Below, piece by piece: positions 20,419-23,894 of a stretch of 23,894 nt of DNA. The position numbers were made by a program, and so were the translations under genes. Below the pieces are notes generated by a model, which was not told the origin of the DNA, made no database searches, and saw nothing but the letters and a program-made list of their open reading frames with translations. Where the stretch lies: the NCBI RefSeq assembly GCF_000003605.2, contig NW_003135982.1:1-23894 (forward strand), in the 5' to 3' direction. Within the stretch, counting starts at the first letter, position 1, and every line of letters starts with the position of its first letter. This DNA comes from Saccoglossus kowalevskii (lineage: Eukaryota > Hemichordata > Enteropneusta > Harrimaniidae).

Positions 20419-22900
20419 TGTCTAGTCACTATGCCTCAAATATGTCCCCTGCCACGATGATACGTTTGAGTGTGTCTAGTCGTTATGCCTCGCATATGTT
20501 TCCTGCCATGATTATATGTTTGGGTGTGTCTAGTCGCTATGCCTCCAATATGTCCCCTGCTATGATTGTATGTTTGAGTGTGTCTCGTCGCTATGCCTCT
20601 AATATGTCTCCTGCCATGATTATATGTTTGAGTGTGCCTAGTTGCTATGCCTCCAATATGTCCCCTGCCACGATGATATATTTGAGTGTGTCTAGTCGTT
20701 ATGCCTCCAATATGTTTCCTGCCATGATTATATATTTCAATGGGTCTAGTCGCTATGCCTCCAATATGTCCCCTGCTATGATTATATATTTCAATGGGTC
20801 TAGTCGCTATGCCTCCAATATGTCCAATGCCATGATTGTATGTTCGAGTGTGTCTAGTCGCTGTGCCTCCAATATGTCCGCTGTTATGATTATATGTTTC
20901 AGTGTGTCTAGTCGCCATGCATCCAATATGTCCAATGCCTTGATTATATGTTCGAGTGTGTCTAGTCGCTATGCCTCCAATATGTCCAATGCCATGATTG
21001 TATGTTCGAGTGTGTCTAGTCGCTATGCCTCCAATATGTCCACTGTTATGATTATATGTTTCAGTGTGTCAAGTCGCTATGCCTCCAGTATGTTCCCCAC
21101 CATGATTATATGTTTGAGTGTGTCCAGTCGCTATGCATCCAATATGTCCCCTGCCATGATTATATGTTTGGGTGTGTCTAGTCACTCGGCCTCCAATATG
21201 TGCGCTGTCACGATAATATGTTTGAGTGTGTCTAGTCGCTATGCCTCCAATATGTCCCCTGCCATGATTATATGTTTGAGTATGTCTAGTCGCTATGCCT
21301 CCAATATGTCCGCTGCCATGATTATATGTTTGAGTGTGTCTAGTCGCTATGCCTCCAATATGTCCCCTGCCACGATGATATATATGAGTGTGTCTAGTCG
21401 TTATGCCTCCAATATGTTTCCTGCCATGATTATATGTTTGAGTGTGTCTAGTCGCTATGCCTCCAGTATGTTCCCCACCATGATTATATGTTTGAGTGTG
21501 TCCAGTCGCTATGCATCCAATATGTCACCTGTCATGATTATATGTTTGGGTGTGTCTAGTCGCTATGCCTCCAATATGTCCCCTGCCATGATTATATGTT
21601 TGAGTGTGTCTAGTCGCTATGCCTCCAATATGTCCCCTGCCATGATTATATGTTTGGGTGTGTCTAGTCGCTATGCTCCAATATGTCCCCTGCCATGATT
21701 ATATGTTTGAGTGTGTCTAGCAGCTATGCCTCCAATATGTCCGCTGTTATGATTATATGTTTGAGGTGTCTAGTCGCTATGCCTCCAAAATGTTCCCTGC
21801 CATGATTGTATGGTTTAGTGCGTCTAGTCGCTATGCCTCCAATATGTCCCCTGCCATGATTATATGTTTTAGTGTGTCTAGTCGTTATGCCTCGGATATG
21901 TTTCCTGCCATGATTATATGTTTGGGTGTGTCTAGTTGCTATGCCTCCAATATGTCCCCTGCTATGATTGTATGTTTGAGTGTGCCTAGTCTTTATGCCT
22001 CCAATAAGTCCCCTGCCATGATTATATGTTTGAGTGTGTCTAGTCGCTATGCCTATAATATGTCCCCTGCCATGATTATATGTTTTAGTGTGTCTAGTCG
22101 TTATGCCTCGGATATGTTTCCTGCCATGATTATATGTTTGAGTGTGTCTAGTCGCTATGCCTCCAATATGTCCGCTGTTATGATTATATGTTTCAGTGTG
22201 TCTAGTCGCTATGCCTCCAGTATGTTCCCCACCATGATTATATGTTTGAGTGTGTGCAGTCGCTATGCATCCAATATGTCCCCTGCCATGATTATATGTT
22301 TGGGTGTGTCTAGTCACTGGGCCTCCAATATGTCACCTGCTATGATTATATGTTTGAGTGTGTCTAGTCTATATGCCTCCAATATTTCCCCTGCCATGAT
22401 TATATGTTTGAGTGTGTTTAGTCGCTATGCCTCTAATATGTCCCCTGCCATGATTATATGTTTGAGTGTGTCTAGTCGCTATGCCTCTAATATGTCTCCT
22501 GCCATGATTATATGTTTAAGTGTGCCTAGTCGCTACGCCTCCAATATGTCCCCTGCCACGATGATATATTTGAGTGTGTCTAGTCGTTATGCCTCAAATA
22601 TGTTTCCTGCCATGATTATATATTTCAATGGGTCTAGTCGCTATGCCTCCAATATGTCCCCTGCTATGATTATATATTTCAATGGGTCTAGTCGCTATGC
22701 CTCCAATATGTCCAATGCCATGATTGTATGTTCGAGTGTGTATAGTCGCTATGCCTCCAATATGTCCGCTGTTATGATTATATGTTTCAGTGTGTCTAGT
22801 CGCTATGCATCCAAAATGTTCCCTGCCATGATTATATGTTTGAGTGTGTCTAGTCGCTATGCCTCTAATATGTCTCCTGCCATGATTATATGTTTGAGTG
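20419..22900 (+). repeat. 2.65-kb HOR, row 2, with a 166-bp deletion
   Basis: This row matches row 1 throughout, except that three monomers corresponding to about 19320-19485 are missing near 21980. AATAAGTCC lies at 19521 in row 1 and 22003 in row 2, an offset of 2482, which is 166 less than 2648. The lost length is 3 x 54 plus 4, so both 2-bp gains were removed together. After the deletion the TTCAATGGG pair at 22619 matches 20137 at the same 2482 offset. Identity ends at about 22899, where CGTCTAGTCGTTATG replaces TGTCTAGTCACTATG. Confidence 0.92.
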
Positions 22901-23524
22901 CGTCTAGTCGTTATGCCTCCAATATGTTTCCTGCCATGATTATATGTTTGAGTGTATCTAGTCGCTATGCCTCTAATATGTCCCTGCCATGATTAAATGT
23001 TTTGAGTGTGTCTAATCATTATGCATCCAATATGTCCCTGTCATGATTATATGTTTGAATGTGTCTAGTCGCTGTGCCTCCAATATGTTCCATGCTATGA
23101 TTATATGTTTGAGTGTGTCTAGTCGCTATGCCTCTAATATGTCTCCTGCCATGATTGTATGTTTGAGTGTGTCTAGTTTTTATGCCTTCAATATGTCCCC
23201 TGCCATGATTATATGTTTGAGTGTGTCTAGTCGCTATGCCTCCAATATGTCCCCTGCCATGATTGTATGTTTGAGTGTGCCTAGTCTTTATGCCTCCAAT
23301 ATGTCCCCTGCCATGATTATATGTTTGAGTGTGTCCAGTCGCTATGCCTCTAATATGTCCCCTGCCATGATTATATGTTTGAGTGTGTCTAGTCGCTATG
23401 CCACTAATATCTCTCCTGCCATGATTATATGTTTGAGTGTGCCTAGTCGCTATGCCTCCAATATGTCCCCTGCCACGATGATATATTTGAGTGTGTCTAG
23501 TCGTTATGCCTCCAATATGTCCCC
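22901..23524 (+). repeat. Family A segment near the right edge
   Basis: The monomer order follows 1340-1990: a GATTAAATG unit, AATCATTATG, the 1-bp C loss (near 23035), CGCTGTGCC with TTCCATGC, TAGTTTTTATGCC, GTGCCTAGTCTTTATG (23259), GCCACTAAT, GCCTAGTCGC and ACGATGATATAT. Relative to 1419-1689 one monomer is missing. Private changes are a 1-bp loss at 22980-22984 with a 1-bp gain at about 23001, and AATATCTCTCC near 23407. Confidence 0.85.
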
Positions 23525-23894
23525 TGTCACGATAATATGTTTGAGTGTGTCTAGTCGCTATGCCTCCAATATGTCCCCTGTCATGATTACATGTTTGAGT
23601 GTGTCTAGTCGCTATGCCTCCAATATGTCCCCTGCCATGATTATTTGTTTGAGTGTGTCTAGTCGCTATGCCTCCAAAATGTATGCTGCCATGATTATAT
23701 GTTTGAGTGTGTCTAGTCGCTATGCCTCCAAAATGTTCCCGCCATGATTATATGTTTGAGTGTATCTAGTCGCTATGCCTCCAATATGTCCCCTGTCATG
23801 ATTACATGTTTGAGTGTGTCTAGTCGCTATGCCTCCAATATGTCCCCTGCCATGATTATTTGTTTGAGTGTGTCTAGTCGCTATGCCTCCATGA
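23525..23894 (+). repeat. 215-bp tetramer HOR, right-edge copy (truncated)
   Basis: This reproduces the tetramer of 12888-13317 at offset 10645 bp: ATTACATG (GTCATG at 23580 and 23795, 215 bp apart), ATTATTTG, AAAATGTATGCTGCC and the 1-bp-short AAAATGTTCCCGCC (near 23737). The second row is cut by the window end, so the number of tetramer rows here is unknown. Confidence 0.85.

Larger units (their letters stand above)
8511..22730 (+). repeat. Dispersed paired monomers with TTCAATGGG (family B cassette)
   Basis: A divergent monomer in which TTTGAGTGTGTC is replaced by TTTCAATGGGTC occurs only as two adjacent copies. Pairs begin at 8511, 9105, 10239, 16296, 18082, 20137, 20731 and 22619. Each pair is preceded by a TATGTTTCCTGCC monomer and followed by TGTCCAATGCC and then TGTCCGCTGTT, with one variant (GCTTTT near 16446). 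The four-monomer cassette is the best diagnostic for family B. Confidence 0.88.
1..23894 (+). repeat. 54-bp satellite DNA array spanning the whole window
   Basis: Every line of the window can be aligned to one 54-bp monomer. An exact consensus copy lies at 1635-1688, and another at 11794-11847. Landmarks in order are ATGATTATATG, TTTGAGTGTG, TCTAGTCGCTATGCC and AATATGTCCCCTGCC. About 440 head-to-tail copies are present and none is inverted. Most differ from consensus by a few substitutions. A minority are 51, 53, 55, 56, 57 or 58 bp long. The monomer holds one CpG (in TCGC) and one CTAG. No unique sequence over a few bases interrupts the array, and both ends are mid-array, so its true length is unknown. 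I do not recognise the monomer as a named satellite. A coding interpretation is considered and rejected elsewhere in this report. Confidence 0.98.

Noticed and set aside
17770-22900. Transposon or LTR explanation for the 2.65-kb duplicated unit
   Set aside because: Boundaries lie in the middle of ordinary monomers, with no terminal repeats, target-site duplication or coding content. The period is a whole monomer number plus internal indels.
1-23894. CRISPR array
   Set aside because: The repeat is regular, but there are no unique spacers. The whole 54-bp unit is conserved and variation is scattered, as in a satellite. There are no cas genes.
1-23894. CENP-B-box-like motif, telomere-type repeats or G-quadruplex runs in the monomer
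   Set aside because: I found no sequence resembling the CENP-B box core, no TTAGGG-type runs and no multiple GGG tracts. GTGGGG occurs only in the few GAGTGGGG monomers.
1-23894. tRNA, rRNA or other structured RNA genes
   Set aside because: No unique sequence exists in which to place them, and I saw no cloverleaf or rRNA-like segment in the monomer or its variants.

Overview
The window is one uninterrupted tandem-repeat (satellite) array. From base 1 to base 23894 I can read nothing except copies of a 54-bp monomer, roughly 440 of them, all in the same orientation. A monomer that matches the consensus exactly lies at 1635-1688 and has about 44% GC by hand count. I see no convincing protein-coding gene, RNA gene, transposon, CRISPR array or unique spacer, and both window ends fall inside the array. 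Such a long homogeneous array with nested higher-order repeats (HORs) suggests a eukaryotic heterochromatic locus, for example pericentromeric or subtelomeric. The sequence alone does not let me name the organism.

Because 54 is divisible by three and the consensus has one stop-free frame on each strand, the array produces long artificial open frames. The plus frame reads MIICLSVSSRYASNMSPA per monomer. The minus frame is its codon-for-codon antisense, rich in His, Thr and Gly. I treat these as by-products. They are broken by more than twenty 1-, 2- or 4-bp indels and by TAG, TAA and TGA substitutions, they have no unique flanks, and they are simply as long as the distance between two disrupting mutations.

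The real content is the hierarchical organisation. Family A occupies 1-3340, 6032-8377 and parts of 15.1 kb, 17.5 kb and 22.9-23.6 kb. Its hallmark is an approximately 591-bp 11-monomer repeat, and a block of about 2.3-2.4 kb is duplicated 5.09 kb apart with shared private indels. Next come an indel-rich zone (3340-4740) and a 15-monomer (813-bp) tandem duplication (4741-6251).

Family B, marked by paired divergent monomers containing TTCAATGGG, occupies 8490-10960, 15370-16860 and 17770-22900. The last stretch is two tandem copies of a 2.65-kb, 49-monomer unit. Family C, marked by a 56-bp monomer with a 2-bp insertion (TATAG), forms 164-bp trimers and an 814-bp 15-mer tandem at 11180-12660. 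It recurs at 3.4-3.7, 13.7-14.0, 15.5, 16.9-17.2 and 19.3 kb. A 215-bp tetramer is tandem at 12.89-13.32 kb and again at the right window edge. The 13.39-14.93 kb sector is the most decayed.

This mosaic of precise block duplications, with periods equal to whole monomer counts plus the private indels each block contains, is what repeated unequal exchange or gene conversion would produce. Nothing here acts as a gene system. Any function would be structural (chromatin) or through transcription of the satellite.
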